From positions 1-38,329 of the forward strand of contig JAJSLK010000081.1 of assembly GCA_021272165.1 (NCBI GenBank): a stretch of 38,329 bases of DNA. The letters run 5' to 3'. This document shows, in pieces, positions 25,947-36,025 of the stretch (the stretch's first letter is position 1; the number at the start of each line of letters is the position of its first letter). The position numbers were made by a program, and so were the translations under genes. A model generated the notes under the pieces. That model was not told the DNA's origin, searched no databases, and saw only the letters and a program-made list of their open reading frames with translations. Source of the stretch: Methylacidiphilales bacterium. GTDB taxonomy: Bacteria; Verrucomicrobiota; Verrucomicrobiia; Methylacidiphilales; UBA1321.

Positions 25947-26588
25947 CTACTTCTCTTTGGTCTCGCCGACAACACCGGCGATTTCGCGCCGCGACTTCAC
26001 CACTTCGTCGACGATGCCATAGTCCTTGGCGTCGTCGGCGCTCATGTAATTGTCGCGCTCCATGTCGCGGTCGATCCGGTCGACCGGCTGGCCGGTATGG
26101 AAGGCCATGATGTCGTTGAGTCGCTTTTTCAGGCGCAAAATTTCCTTGGCCTGAATGCTGATGTCGCTGGCCTGGCCGCGGGCGCCGCCGCTTGGCTGAT
26201 GGATCATGATGCGGGAATTCGGCAGCGAGAAACGCTTGCCCTTCGTACCGGCCGCGAGCAGCACCGCGCCCATGCTCGCCGCCATGCCGATGCAATAGGT
26301 CGCCACGTCGCAGGTCATGAACTGCATCGTGTCGTAGATCGCCATGCCGGCGGTGACGTAACCGCCCGGGGAATGAATGTAGAGGCTGATGTCTTTCTTC
26401 GAGTCCTCCATCTGCAGGAAGAGCAGCTGGGCAATGATGATGTTGGCCACCGTGTCATCAATCGGCGTGCCAAGAAAGATGATCCGGTCCTTGAGCAGCC
26501 GCGAATAGATATCGTAGGCGCGCTCACCGCGGCCAGTCTGTTCGATGACCGTGGGGACCAGGTAGGAGGAGCTCTGAAGGTCGTGCAT
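25947..26588 (-). CDS. clpP: ATP-dependent Clp protease proteolytic subunit ClpP
   Basis: The protein has 213 aa, the usual size. The catalytic triad is S105 (GMAASMGA), H130 ([11 protein letters not shown]) and D179 (MERDNYM). The head-domain residues and the hydrophobic pocket for ClpX loops look normal. It forms the tetradecameric peptidase barrel. It lies 10 bp downstream of tig and 9 bp upstream of clpX in the order tig-clpP-clpX, the arrangement common in bacteria. Confidence 0.98.
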   Translation of the reverse strand: MHDLQSSSYLVPTVIEQTGRGERAYDIYSRLLKDRIIFLGTPIDDTVANIIIAQLLFLQMEDSKKDISLYIHSPGGYVTAGMAIYDTMQFMTCDVATYCIGMAASMGAVLLAAGTKGKRFSLPNSRIMIHQPSGGARGQASDISIQAKEILRLKKRLNDIMAFHTGQPVDRIDRDMERDNYMSADDAKDYGIVDEVVKSRREIAGVVGETKEK

Positions 26589-26598
26589 AGGAAGGAAA

Positions 26599-27894
26599 CT
26601 ACTCGAACTTCGCCTCTTTCAAAATGAAATCGAGCACCATTTGACGCTGGATCTGCTGACGCAGAACGCCGAATGCGTTGTTCTTGCGAATCCGCTCGGC
26701 CATTTTCTCGATGGTGATGCCTTCGCGTTGCGCCATCATGGCGAGTTGCTGCGCCACCTGTTCGTCGGTCGCATCGATCTTTTCATTTTCAGCGATCTGC
26801 GACGCAATGAAACGGAATTTCACCGATTCCCGCGCAGTCTTCCCCGCATTGGTGAAAATTTCATCCTTCTTTTCTTCCAGCAGCTTGGCCGGAATCCCGC
26901 GGGCCTGGTTCTCGGCGACGATATCGTAGACCGTGGCGTGGGTTTCCTCATCGACCGCGGTGGGTGGCAGATCGAAATTGACCGAGGAAATGAGCTTCTG
27001 GACGATTTCCGTACGCGCGGCGCGGTCGGCCTGCGTCTTTTTCTCCTGCTCCAGGCCATCGCAGATGCGCGTTTTGAGATCGGCCAGGTTCATCTTGGCG
27101 ATTTCCTGGGCGAAAGCATCGTCGATGGGCGGCGCCTTCTTCACTTTGATCTCCTTCACCTCGACGTCATAGCCGGCTTTCTTGCCCGCCAGGTCGGCCT
27201 GGGGAAAATCGGACGGGAATTCAACTTCTACGGTTCGTGTTTCGCCCTTTTTCATCCCGACGCACTGCTCGGCGAATTTCGGCAGGAAGCCATCAGGACG
27301 CATCCAGAGCCAGAACTGCGGATTATGCGCAAGGGTTTTCGCATCCGGCACCGTTTCGCTTATCAGTTGACCGTCGATCTTGCCGGCATAGGAAATCACC
27401 GCGAAATCATCCATGGCCAGCGGGCGGTCAGGCGCATCATCGAATTGCGCGCGCTGATCAGCCAAGGTGGAGAGGGTCTTGTCTATTTCCTCGTTCTTTA
27501 CATCGGTTTCCTGCTTTTTCAGGATGAGGCCTTTGTATTCAGGCAGCTTGAACTCGGGTACGAGTTCCACCACGGTGGAAAAGCTGAGCGACAGCCCGGG
27601 CTGATATTTGAGGTCCTCGATTTCGGGCGAGCTGACCACGCGCAATTTCTTTTCCGTGACGGCCTCGCGATAGGCCTCGGGCACCAGCATGCGCTGGGTT
27701 TCGCTTTCAATGTCCTTCTGGAATTTTTTCAATACCACGCTGCGCGGAGCATGGCCGGGGCGGAAGCCGGGAATGCGGGCTTCCCGCTGGAAATCGCCGG
27801 CCACCCGTTCATAGGCCTGCTGGACCCGATTGGCGGGGACCTCGATCTTCAGGCGCTTTTTGCACGGGGCGACATCTTCGACTGTAATATTCAT
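26599..27894 (-). CDS. tig: Trigger factor, ribosome-associated chaperone
   Basis: The protein is 431 aa from [20 protein letters not shown]. The N-terminal ribosome-binding domain has the signature [16 protein letters not shown]. The FKBP-like middle part and the helical C-terminal domain (with a [14 protein letters not shown] segment) follow. The frame extends to 28002, but that stretch has no trigger-factor similarity, so 27894 is the likely start. It binds near the ribosome exit tunnel and folds nascent chains. It opens the tig-clpP-clpX operon and is divergent from the hybrid kinase at 28042. Confidence 0.95.
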   Translation of the reverse strand: MNITVEDVAPCKKRLKIEVPANRVQQAYERVAGDFQREARIPGFRPGHAPRSVVLKKFQKDIESETQRMLVPEAYREAVTEKKLRVVSSPEIEDLKYQPGLSLSFSTVVELVPEFKLPEYKGLILKKQETDVKNEEIDKTLSTLADQRAQFDDAPDRPLAMDDFAVISYAGKIDGQLISETVPDAKTLAHNPQFWLWMRPDGFLPKFAEQCVGMKKGETRTVEVEFPSDFPQADLAGKKAGYDVEVKEIKVKKAPPIDDAFAQEIAKMNLADLKTRICDGLEQEKKTQADRAARTEIVQKLISSVNFDLPPTAVDEETHATVYDIVAENQARGIPAKLLEEKKDEIFTNAGKTARESVKFRFIASQIAENEKIDATDEQVAQQLAMMAQREGITIEKMAERIRKNNAFGVLRQQIQRQMVLDFILKEAKFE

Positions 27895-28041
27895 GGACCA
27901 GCCAGCATGTCGGAAAAAGACTCCCCGGTCACGCTGAAAGAATGTGCTTAACGGGTCTCCGGCCCGCCTTGTTTCAACGGGTTGTTTATGCATAATGACC
28001 ACATGACGCTAGGTTCGAACTGCGGCTCTTAGGTCCTCATC

Positions 28042-30573
28042 ATGACCGATTTCGGCAACGTCACTGATTCACCAGCCAAACCCCAGGACGTTTTTCATCG
28101 TCACTCCTATCGGGCTGCGTTGCGCATCGCGCGTATCCTGGGCTGGCTGACGATCCTGCTGGGCCTGGTCGTTCTGGTCGGCTGGACCTTTGGCATTGGA
28201 TTGCTCGAGACGATTCTTCCCGGCTACGTCAGCATGAAGGCAAATACGGCCATCTGCTTCGTCCTTCTGGGGGCTTCCCTGCTCACCGGTTACCTTTACG
28301 GCCATCAGCCTGGCATGAGAAAAGTTTCCACCCTCCTTTCTGTCCTCGTACTTTTGATCGCCGGCGGCACCCTGGTGGAATACGTCACCGGCATTTCCCT
28401 GGGCATCGATGAGTTAATCTTTCGCGATTCACCCTTTGCCTTCGAGACCTCCAGCCCGGGACGCATGGCGCCGAACACCGCCTGTAACTTCCTGCTGCAC
28501 GCGACCGCCCTGTTGCTGCTTTTCCGCGGATCGCGCGGCGCGAAAATCGCCCAGGTCCTTTCCTTTCTTGGTCTTTCCATCGCCCTGCTGGCCACGGTGG
28601 GTTACATGTTCGACACCGATGTTTTCACCTCTTTCTTTTCCCAAACCCGGATGGCCCTGCACACCATTGCCGGTTTTGGCCTGATCGGGTTCGGCACCCT
28701 TTGCGCCAAACCGAACAAGGGGCTCATGGTGCATGTCCTGGCCAACAGCCCGGGTGGATTGCTTGCCCGTGGCCTGATTGTCCCGGCGATCATCGCCCCG
28801 CTGCTGTTGGGCTGGTTCACCTACCAGGGATTGCGCCTGAAGTATTACGACGCCGGTTTTGCCTGCTCGCTCGTGGTCCTGGCCAGCATGGCGGTCATCT
28901 GCGTTCTCACTACCCGCAATATCGTTGTCCTCGACCGGATTGAGCGGGAGCGCAAGCGGCTGAGCGACGCCCGCTTCCAGGCCGACGTGCGCGAGCGCGG
29001 TGCGGTGGAGGCCTCGCGGCTCAAGTCGGAATTCGTCGCCAACGTCAGCCACGAAATCCGCACGCCGATGAACGGCGTTCTCGGCATGACCAGCCTGTTG
29101 CTCGATTCCGAGCTGAGCCCGGAACAGCGCGAGCATGTCGAAACCATCCGGCAAAGCGGGGATGCGCTGCTTTCGCTCGTGAACGAGATCCTCGATTTTT
29201 CCAAGATCGAGGCCGGCAAATTTACGCTGGAGGAAAAGCTCTTTCCCCTGGCCATCTGTGTCGATGAAGTCACCAGCCTGCTCGCCCCCGCGGCCCAGCG
29301 CAATCAGATCAACCTGATCGCCTATATCGATCCCTCCGTTCCCAACTCGTTTTTGGGTGATGCCGCCCGCATCCGGCAAATCCTGCTCAACCTCGTCGGT
29401 AACGCGGTCAAATTCACTGATGAGGGCGAAGTCAGTCTCGAAGTCAACGCGGTGCCGGTCGAAAACAATCTCTACCAGCTTGAATTTCTCATTAGCGACA
29501 CCGGTCTCGGCATCTCGCCGGAAGCCCTGCCGCTTCTCTTCCGCCCCTTCCAGCAGGGCGACGCCTCCGCCACCCGCAAGCACGGCGGCACCGGTCTCGG
29601 CCTGGCCATCAGCAAGCGCATGGCCGAATTGATGAAAGGTGACATCACCGCTTCCAGCATCCTTTCCACCGGCTCGGTCTTCAAGTTCACGGTGCCGTTG
29701 CGCAGCTCCGCTCCTCTGGAAACCTTGGATCCGCCGGACCGCTCGCTGGCGGCCAGCCGGTTCATCCTCATGGCCCGGGGCCATCGGTATCCCGGCCTGT
29801 TCAAGCGCCAGTTGGAATCATGGGGCGCGCAGGTGCTCGAAATGACCGATCCCATGGCCATCATGGAAATGGACAAGCCCAACTTCACCGCCGTGCTGAT
29901 GGATCGCGATGAAACCACCGTGGCGTTGGCCGCGCAGATGAAATTCGCACCTGATTGGAATGCAGTCCCCCGTGTCCTTTTCGATTTCGGCGAGCCCTTG
30001 AACGCGGAGCGTTCTGCCCTTTTCGCCCGGCGTCTCGCCAAACCGATCAAATGGACCTATCTCCGAGATGTTTTGATCGAGGTCAGCGGCGGCCGGAAAG
30101 TCCCCCGGCAAAGCAGCGGGCCGGTGGCGATTTCCGGCATGGCGGAAAAAATTCCCCTGCGCATTTTGTATGCGGAGGACAACCTCATCAACCAGAAGGT
30201 CGGCGTCGCCCTCCTCTCCCGGCTCGGATATAAAACCGAGGTGGCCAATAATGGTCGCGAGGCGGTTGACGCCGTTCTTAAGAAGACCTTCGACCTGATC
30301 CTGCTCGACATCCAGATGCCCGAGATGGACGGTATCGAGGCGGCCCAGGCCATGCGCAAGAAACTCAAGGGGAAATGCCCCAAGCTCGTCGCACTGACCG
30401 CCAACGCCTTTCCCGGCGCCCGCGAAGAATATCTCTCCCAAGGCTTCGACGACTACCTGAGCAAGCCGCTTCTCCCGGCCGCCTTGCGCATGGTACTCAC
30501 CCGGCTCGGAGAGAGCGCGCCGCCCGACGAGTCTTCCTCCGATCAGGGAGTGGTCGGCGGTTCCACCGGTTGA
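28042..30573 (+). CDS. Hybrid histidine kinase with pseudo-receiver and receiver
   Basis: The protein has 843 aa. An N-terminal multi-TM sensor (about residues 25-290, containing [20 protein letters not shown]) is followed by a linker. HisKA has [12 protein letters not shown] with H337, and the HATPase has GNAVKF and [10 protein letters not shown]. Then comes an unusual ~115-residue segment (about 570-690) that looks like a decayed receiver, with no DD pair and no clear acceptor Asp. The C-terminal receiver is intact: RILYAEDN with D756 in [12 protein letters not shown] phosphorelay to an unidentified partner is expected. Its 3' end overlaps the convergent gene by 31 bp. Confidence 0.9.
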   Translation: MTDFGNVTDSPAKPQDVFHRHSYRAALRIARILGWLTILLGLVVLVGWTFGIGLLETILPGYVSMKANTAICFVLLGASLLTGYLYGHQPGMRKVSTLLSVLVLLIAGGTLVEYVTGISLGIDELIFRDSPFAFETSSPGRMAPNTACNFLLHATALLLLFRGSRGAKIAQVLSFLGLSIALLATVGYMFDTDVFTSFFSQTRMALHTIAGFGLIGFGTLCAKPNKGLMVHVLANSPGGLLARGLIVPAIIAPLLLGWFTYQGLRLKYYDAGFACSLVVLASMAVICVLTTRNIVVLDRIERERKRLSDARFQADVRERGAVEASRLKSEFVANVSHEIRTPMNGVLGMTSLLLDSELSPEQREHVETIRQSGDALLSLVNEILDFSKIEAGKFTLEEKLFPLAICVDEVTSLLAPAAQRNQINLIAYIDPSVPNSFLGDAARIRQILLNLVGNAVKFTDEGEVSLEVNAVPVENNLYQLEFLISDTGLGISPEALPLLFRPFQQGDASATRKHGGTGLGLAISKRMAELMKGDITASSILSTGSVFKFTVPLRSSAPLETLDPPDRSLAASRFILMARGHRYPGLFKRQLESWGAQVLEMTDPMAIMEMDKPNFTAVLMDRDETTVALAAQMKFAPDWNAVPRVLFDFGEPLNAERSALFARRLAKPIKWTYLRDVLIEVSGGRKVPRQSSGPVAISGMAEKIPLRILYAEDNLINQKVGVALLSRLGYKTEVANNGREAVDAVLKKTFDLILLDIQMPEMDGIEAAQAMRKKLKGKCPKLVALTANAFPGAREEYLSQGFDDYLSKPLLPAALRMVLTRLGESAPPDESSSDQGVVGGSTG

Positions 30574-32567
30574 GGTGGCGTGGGTGTTGGCAGCAGCGGA
30601 TTGGTTCCGGGCGCCGGTGCCGGGACGTCCTGCATGGCGCGCAGTTGCCGCAATTCCTTTTCCGCTTCGAAACTGGCTTCGAAGCCGTGCGGGCATTTTT
30701 CCGAAAGCAGGTAGGCCTGCTCGGCCTTGATCGGCAGTCCGCGCTGCCAGTAGTGATTGCCGAGCCAGAACCAGAATTGCCCGTCATAGGGTTGGTTCAT
30801 CACCGCTGATTTGTAACAGAAGAACGCTTCCGAATAGCGGCGCATCACGTCGAACGTCATTCCCATCCGCGCTTCGATTGAATCATTAAGTTTATTCGTC
30901 GCGAGCGCACGCTGGTAATAATCGAGCGCCTTCTGCCCCTCGGTCACCCGGTCCTCCAGCTTGGTCTGGCGCGAGGCGATATAACGATGAAGGTCGCCCA
31001 GGAAAAGCAGATCCTGCGCATTGATTGGGTCGTACTGCAATGCCGCTTCGGCATTGCGAATGGATTCGCTGCTCGGGACATCCTCGGCCTGATTGAAAGC
31101 CTGCTCGTAAATGATATCGCTCACGCCTGTTCGCGCCGCTTCCGCCCCGTACGCCAGGGATAAAACGACAATGCCCCAGCCGAGCCATCGGCCCAGCAGT
31201 GCGAATGGAATGGTGCTCCGGGATGGTTCCTCCGGCCCCTTCAACCGTCCGAGCGCCATGCCGGTCAGGGCGAAGAAAAGCATCGCATTGGCGGGGATGT
31301 GAAGATTGAAATCGACCGTGGAATGAACCAGCAATGCGGCCCACGCGGCGAAACCGGTCGCCACCAGCGCGCGGTCCTGCCAGCGCTGGTCGGATCGCAG
31401 CGGTGAGAAGTATTTGAACGTGACCGCAATGACAAAGAACATCGCCAGGATAAAGCCGATCAGGCCGTAGTCGGCGAGGCAGTTGAGATAGTCATCGTGC
31501 GTCAGCACCGCCTTGTAGCCGAAGGTGCTGTCCTGGTAGCGGGGATGGACGAACACAAACGTCCCCGGCCCGGTGCCGAAAATCGGATAATCGCGGGCGA
31601 TGCGCAGCGCGTCGCGGTCCAGCTCGATGCGGACGTAAGTGTCCAGCGCGCCCGACTGGATGATATCCATCGTCTCGTTGAAACGTCCCCGCACCTGCGA
31701 CGAGAGGCTGAAAAGTCCAATGACCGACGCCACCAGCGCGATGGCGGCGGTGACCGGCACCCACCAGCGCACCGTTCCATGGCGCAGGCCGAAGATCAAC
31801 AGCGCGAAGACCAGGGCAATGAAAGCCAGCCATGTTCCGCGCGAGCCCGAGCCCATCACGCCGAACATCATCATGCCGGCCAGGTAAAAGAGGACGATGC
31901 GCATCGGCCACGAAAGTTTGGAAAACGAGCCGAGCGCCAGCGCCGCGCCGATGGCTATGACCAGAAGACTTCCGTAATGGTTGGGGCAACCGTAAGTGCC
32001 GATCCAGCGCGGAAGGTAGTGGATCTGGAGCCGTTCCGTCGGCCCGAACGGGAACCAGTCGGAATGTTGGTAAAGGTAGTAACCGAACCCGGTCTCAAAT
32101 GCGCCCAGCACCGAGAGCATCAACAACAGCGCCACACCGTATCCCCGGCGCCTCAGACCATACCGGCAGGTCAGGAAAATACCGGCGTAAGCGATGACGC
32201 TCAGGATTTCCAGCCGCGAAAAATACTCTGTCGGCGACGTCAGCCAGCGACCGATGGCATAGAGTGTGAAAAGAATGACGCTGAGATCGATGGCGTCGAG
32301 TTGCCGCCGTTCGCCCGGCAACGGGGACACCGCCAGCCGGAAGCCCTGCAGCATAAGTAAAAGCGCCACGCCAACCAGCAGGGGCAGCTCGATCCAGAGC
32401 CGGGCTGCGCCCAGGACCAGCGGCCCGGTCATCAGAATGATCGCCAGCAGAAGAAAGGTCAGGAATTCCAGCGGCCCACTCCCGGACAAGGAGCTCCCGG
32501 CTTCAAGGGACCTCGATGAGGAACGGGGCAGGACACTCGATTTGGGCCTCATGACGAAGTTTGGCAT
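30543..32567 (-). CDS. O-antigen ligase-like (Wzy_C) membrane protein with TPR-like tail
   Basis: The protein has about 674 aa from ATG 32567 (a GTG at 32588 is also possible). About 11 TM segments occupy residues 40-470. The Wzy_C loop region is visible in [20 protein letters not shown], then [16 protein letters not shown]. The C-terminal ~200 residues are soluble and helical, with TPR-like repeats ([20 protein letters not shown], then [14 protein letters not shown]) and a Pro-rich end. These proteins ligate or polymerise lipid-linked polysaccharides at the inner membrane. Divergent from xseB; convergent with the hybrid kinase. Confidence 0.85.
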   Translation of the reverse strand: MPNFVMRPKSSVLPRSSSRSLEAGSSLSGSGPLEFLTFLLLAIILMTGPLVLGAARLWIELPLLVGVALLLMLQGFRLAVSPLPGERRQLDAIDLSVILFTLYAIGRWLTSPTEYFSRLEILSVIAYAGIFLTCRYGLRRRGYGVALLLMLSVLGAFETGFGYYLYQHSDWFPFGPTERLQIHYLPRWIGTYGCPNHYGSLLVIAIGAALALGSFSKLSWPMRIVLFYLAGMMMFGVMGSGSRGTWLAFIALVFALLIFGLRHGTVRWWVPVTAAIALVASVIGLFSLSSQVRGRFNETMDIIQSGALDTYVRIELDRDALRIARDYPIFGTGPGTFVFVHPRYQDSTFGYKAVLTHDDYLNCLADYGLIGFILAMFFVIAVTFKYFSPLRSDQRWQDRALVATGFAAWAALLVHSTVDFNLHIPANAMLFFALTGMALGRLKGPEEPSRSTIPFALLGRWLGWGIVVLSLAYGAEAARTGVSDIIYEQAFNQAEDVPSSESIRNAEAALQYDPINAQDLLFLGDLHRYIASRQTKLEDRVTEGQKALDYYQRALATNKLNDSIEARMGMTFDVMRRYSEAFFCYKSAVMNQPYDGQFWFWLGNHYWQRGLPIKAEQAYLLSEKCPHGFEASFEAEKELRQLRAMQDVPAPAPGTNPLLPTPTPPQPVEPPTTP

Positions 32568-32674
32568 GTTGCCCGTTCTTCCGGTCACAAGCGAGCAGAA
32601 TCAAACCGCCTGACCGATGTTTCCCGGTGCTGGATTCGCTGTACCTTCCGATTCCGTCCGGGCAACATGACCTC

Positions 32675-32980
32675 ATGATCGCCCGCCTTTTTTCCCCCGA
32701 TACCGAACCGGGAAACGCGCCGCAGAAATTCGAGGAAATGCTCGCCCGGCTGGAGGAGATCGTCGCGGAAATGGAAAACGGGGAATTGCCGCTGGAGAAG
32801 CTCCTCTCCGGCTACGAGGAGGGGATGCGGCTGGTCAAGGCCTGCGGCGACCGGCTGGCCGATGCGGAGCAGAAGGTGGAAATTCTCTCCCGCTCCGTCG
32901 CCGCCGAAACCGGCAAGGCTTCCGCCGCGGAGGAGGAAAACGAATCGGACAAGCCGGATGAAGACATCCGGCTGTTTTAG
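32675..32980 (+). CDS. xseB: Exodeoxyribonuclease VII small subunit
   Basis: The protein has 101 aa from MIARLFSPD. The core KFEEMLARLEEIVAEMENGE, then LPLEKLLSGYEEGMRLVKAC, is diagnostic of XseB, ending in an acidic disordered tail (EENESDKPDEDIRLF). The small subunits decorate XseA and form the exonuclease VII complex that degrades single-stranded DNA. xseA is not in the window. The open frame extends to 32561 but only the part after 32675 fits. It ends 12 bp from the convergent aminotransferase. Confidence 0.92.
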   Translation: MIARLFSPDTEPGNAPQKFEEMLARLEEIVAEMENGELPLEKLLSGYEEGMRLVKACGDRLADAEQKVEILSRSVAAETGKASAAEEENESDKPDEDIRLF

Positions 32981-32992
32981 TCTGTCGAACGC

Positions 32993-34153
32993 TTACGCCC
33001 CGACGAACGAGGCAATCCGCTTCAACCCGTTCGTGATGTTCTCCGAGCTCGTCGCATAGGAGATACGGATCGTCTGGTCGTTGCCGAAAGCGATGCCGGG
33101 CACCACCGCGACCTTCTGCTTGTCGAGCAGGCGCTCGGCAAACTGGGTCGAGTTCTGGCCCGTGGCCGAAATATCGACCAGCACGTAGAACGCGCCCTGA
33201 GGCTTCACATATTTGAGCTGCGGAATGGCGTCGAGCAGGCCGCAGACGAGATCGCGGCGTTTCGCATATTCGGCCACCATCTGCTTCACGCAATCCTGCG
33301 AGCCTTTGTAGGCGGCCAGCGCGCCCTTCTGGGCGAACGAAGTCGGATTGGAAGTCGAATGGCTCTGGAGCGAATCGATCGCCCTGGCCACACCTTCGGG
33401 AGCGGCGACGTAGCCGAGCCGCCAGCCCGTCATCGCGTAGGGCTTGCTGAAGCCGTTCACGGTCAGGGTCAGGTTGTAGACGTCCTTGCTTAGCGTCGCG
33501 ATACTCACGTGCTTGGCATCATCATAAATCAGCTTTTCGTAAATCTCGTCGGAAAGGATCAGGATGTCCTCGTCCAGCGCCACATCGGCCAGTCCGGCCA
33601 GTTCATTCTCCGTATAAACGGAGCCGGTCGGGTTGCCCGGGCTGTTGATGACGATCATCTTCGTCTTCGGCGTCATCGCATCGCGGAATTCGTCGGGTGT
33701 GATCTTGTAATTGTTCTCCGCCTTGGTCGGGACGAAGACCGGTTCGGCGCCGACGAGTTTCACCATCTCGGGATAGCTCAGCCAGTAGGGGGCGGGAATG
33801 ATCACCTCATCGCCCGGCTCCAGCGTCGCCAGCATCGCATTGAAACAGGAATGCTTCGCGCCGCAATTAACGATGATCTGCGACGGCTTGTAGTCGAGGC
33901 CGTTTTCGGCCTTCAGCTTCTCGCTGATCGCGGCGCGCAGCTCGGGAATGCCGGAGGAGGGCGTATACTTCGTGAAGCCGGCATCGAGCGAACCCATGGC
34001 CGCGGCCTTGATATGCTCGGGGGTGTCGAAATCGGGTTCACCCGCGCCGAAGCCGATGACATCCTGGCCTTCGGCCTTCATGGCCTTGGCCTTGCTGTCG
34101 ATCGAGAGCGTGAGCGAGGGAGTGAGTTCTTGGACGCGGGAGGAGGGTTCCAT
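32993..34153 (-). CDS. Class I pyridoxal-phosphate aminotransferase (aspartate aminotransferase type)
   Basis: The protein has 386 aa from MEPSSRVQELTPSLTLSIDSK. Fold type I features are NSPGNPTGSVY, SDEIYEKLIYD and the PLP lysine K237 in GFSKPYAMTGWRLGY. The AspC/AspB subgroup Iγ pattern (GAGEPDFDTPEHI) is clear, so aspartate or prephenate transamination is expected in the cytoplasm. The ATG at 34186 would add 11 residues without family support. The tandem NDK gene is upstream on the same strand, 74 bp away. Confidence 0.9.
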   Translation of the reverse strand: MEPSSRVQELTPSLTLSIDSKAKAMKAEGQDVIGFGAGEPDFDTPEHIKAAAMGSLDAGFTKYTPSSGIPELRAAISEKLKAENGLDYKPSQIIVNCGAKHSCFNAMLATLEPGDEVIIPAPYWLSYPEMVKLVGAEPVFVPTKAENNYKITPDEFRDAMTPKTKMIVINSPGNPTGSVYTENELAGLADVALDEDILILSDEIYEKLIYDDAKHVSIATLSKDVYNLTLTVNGFSKPYAMTGWRLGYVAAPEGVARAIDSLQSHSTSNPTSFAQKGALAAYKGSQDCVKQMVAEYAKRRDLVCGLLDAIPQLKYVKPQGAFYVLVDISATGQNSTQFAERLLDKQKVAVVPGIAFGNDQTIRISYATSSENITNGLKRIASFVGA

Positions 34154-34226
34154 AACGGTATTTTTCAGATGAAGGGTGAACGACAATCAAAGCACGATGC
34201 GCGCGCCGATGCCAGTCTTCTGCGCA

Positions 34227-35396
34227 TTAATCTTGGTAAAAACTTTCGATCAGGGATTTAAAATTATTTTCGCGGACTTTCACGATGCCCATTTCCCGCC
34301 GGGCATTGTCGGGCGAATCGGAGGCATGTGCGGCATTGACCATGATGGTTGAGCCGAACTCGCGGCGGATCGATCCGGGAGGCGCCTTGGCCGGGTCGGT
34401 CGGCCCGAGCACCTCGCGGATTTTGCGCACCGCGTCGATGCCCTCATAAATCACGATGATGCACTTTTCCGTGCCCGGCTCGTTGCGCGCCTCACCCTTG
34501 GTCTCGGTCGGCGAATGGCCGGTCATGAACTTCACAATGCTGCTGAACTGCTGCTCGCCCGCCAGCGGCCCGAGCAGGCTGCCAATCTTTTCCTGCAGGT
34601 CGGGCGTGATCGGGATGTTCAAGGCGGAATTGAGAAGGTCGCGCGCCCGCTCGCCGACCGAACCGGCCAGCTTTTCCTTCAATACGTTGCGCACCGGGCC
34701 GTAAAATTCCTCGGCCTGTGCCACCGTCATCCGATGCACCTTGATGCCGGTAATGGAGAGACCGGTGCGGGAGAAAATGTCGATGATGTTGCCGGGCCGT
34801 CCGCTGGCGAACTTGAAATTGTCGGGCTTGATGATGACCAGCGTCCGCTCATGGCGCGGGTCGCCCACCGTCGGGACCGCCTTTTCCAGCAGGCCGCCGT
34901 CGGAATCGCTGTAACGGGCCCAGATCTTAAGCTTCATCCGCGCCTCCTCGACATTCGGCGAGGCCAGCACGGCCGGCTCGAAATAACGCACCGTCCCGTC
35001 GCGGCCATAAACGATGTCGCCGTAGGTGTCGCGAATCGATTCGCCGCCGAGGAAGTTCTTCTTAAACGTGCCGACCGTCTCGCGGATACGCCGCACCGCA
35101 TTTTCGCCGCGGAACAGCAACACCATCACCCGCTCGCGCACGCCCGTCACCGGGTCGGGTGCCAGGTTTTCCTTCACATAGTCGCGGATCAATTCCTGCA
35201 CGTGCCGGTCCTGCGGATCGGCCTCCGTGACAATATTCTGCGCATATTCATCAACCAACGCTTGGCTCGGGGCGAACATCTGGGCGCCGACCAGGTCAAG
35301 GGAAGTCCGAGTCAGCAGCCGGGCCAGGACGCCGCCGGTGCGCGATTTGTAAATCGTATAAGGGTTAATGATAACGTAACTGAGTTCGTCGGCCAT
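34227..35396 (-). CDS. ndk: Nucleoside diphosphate kinase with tandem NDK-like domains
   Basis: The protein has 389 aa from MADELSYVIINPY, against about 140-150 aa for an ordinary NDK. The C-terminal domain is a proper NDK: RTLVIIKPDNFKF, GPTDPAKAPPGSIRREFG and the active-site motif NAAHASDS with H357. It carries an insert of ~60 residues around 255-315 before the FMTG strand. The N-terminal ~150 residues repeat the fold (YVIINPYTIYKSRTGG, VLLFRGENAVRRIRETVG), but the equivalent of the catalytic His is L144 in PAVLASPN. So it is one active and one dead domain. It makes NTPs from NDPs; the N-terminal domain may be structural or regulatory. Confidence 0.88.
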   Translation of the reverse strand: MADELSYVIINPYTIYKSRTGGVLARLLTRTSLDLVGAQMFAPSQALVDEYAQNIVTEADPQDRHVQELIRDYVKENLAPDPVTGVRERVMVLLFRGENAVRRIRETVGTFKKNFLGGESIRDTYGDIVYGRDGTVRYFEPAVLASPNVEEARMKLKIWARYSDSDGGLLEKAVPTVGDPRHERTLVIIKPDNFKFASGRPGNIIDIFSRTGLSITGIKVHRMTVAQAEEFYGPVRNVLKEKLAGSVGERARDLLNSALNIPITPDLQEKIGSLLGPLAGEQQFSSIVKFMTGHSPTETKGEARNEPGTEKCIIVIYEGIDAVRKIREVLGPTDPAKAPPGSIRREFGSTIMVNAAHASDSPDNARREMGIVKVRENNFKSLIESFYQD

Positions 35397-35488
35397 AAAG
35401 GGGGAAAACGACCGTAAGGCTTGCGCCACAACGGGTCAAACGGAAAAGTCCGGTCTTATGTGCTATTTCGTCCCTGTTTCAAAATTTT

Positions 35489-35515
35489 GTCATCCCTCGA
35501 TAAGCCCAGGATGAC
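35489..35515 (-). terminator. Weak terminator downstream of cutA
   Basis: The stem GTCATCC (35489-35495) pairs with GGATGAC (35509-35515). On the minus strand it is followed by AAAATTTT rather than a U-run only. It lies between the cutA stop and the NDK start, both on the minus strand. Confidence 0.4.
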
Positions 35516-35604
35516 GGATTGCTTAACGGGAATTATTCAGAAAATGACCAAACCCCTATCAAACGAGATATTGGGACCAGGAAAACCGCCTGCGAATGAT
35601 CTCC

Positions 35605-35943
35605 CTACATCTCCTCCATCCCGTTCATCTCCTTTTCCCACCACACCCGGTAACTCGGCGTTATTTCCTGCGGTGAAATCGCCGTGATTTCCGGGCAGTC
35701 GTAGGAATGATGCAGGTGAATCAACTTCTCCACCGCCTCAAACTGCTCTGCCGAGGTTTTGATCACCATCAGCACTTCCTCCGCCTTCTCCAGTTTTCCC
35801 TGCCACCAGTAATGCGACTCGGCCCCCGGCACCAGATTGACGCACGCCGCCAGACGCTTCTTCAGTAACCCTTCGGCCAGATTCCGCGCCTCCTCCATGC
35901 TCGGCGCCGCCACCAAAACGATCCGCGGGGTGAAATTAGTCAT
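35605..35943 (-). CDS. cutA: Divalent-cation tolerance protein CutA
   Basis: The protein has 112 aa. The CutA1 signature is complete: LVAAPSMEEARNLAEGLLKK, LAACVNLVPGAESHYWWQGK, EVLMVIKTSAEQF and HSYDCPEITAISPQ. It forms stable trimers; the metal-tolerance role is from E. coli and its exact function is unsettled. A TTG at 35958 is in frame, but GGAAG upstream of the ATG at 35943 decides the start. It is divergent from the low-GC cassette starting at 36026. Confidence 0.95.
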   Translation of the reverse strand: MTNFTPRIVLVAAPSMEEARNLAEGLLKKRLAACVNLVPGAESHYWWQGKLEKAEEVLMVIKTSAEQFEAVEKLIHLHHSYDCPEITAISPQEITPSYRVWWEKEMNGMEEM

Positions 35944-36025
35944 TTTTATCTTCCGCAATTGTAAAATAGGCCGATTATTTTAGAAACAATAAGCACGGAA
36001 CGCGACACCTAAACGGAACGACTTC

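Noticed and set aside
24498-26627. 709-residue plus-strand frame opposite clpX and clpP
   Set aside because: It runs antisense through two highly conserved genes; the opposing frame is open only because of high-GC codon bias.
26641-27951. 436-residue plus-strand frame opposite tig
   Set aside because: It is antisense to the trigger factor gene, with no motif and no ribosome binding site.
28429-29784. 451-residue minus-strand frame opposite the hybrid kinase
   Set aside because: It is antisense to unmistakable HisKA and HATPase motifs; the composition is that of a shadow frame.
35421-35687. 88-residue plus-strand frame between the NDK and cutA genes
   Set aside because: It overlaps the 3' end of cutA and a terminator hairpin and has no family features.
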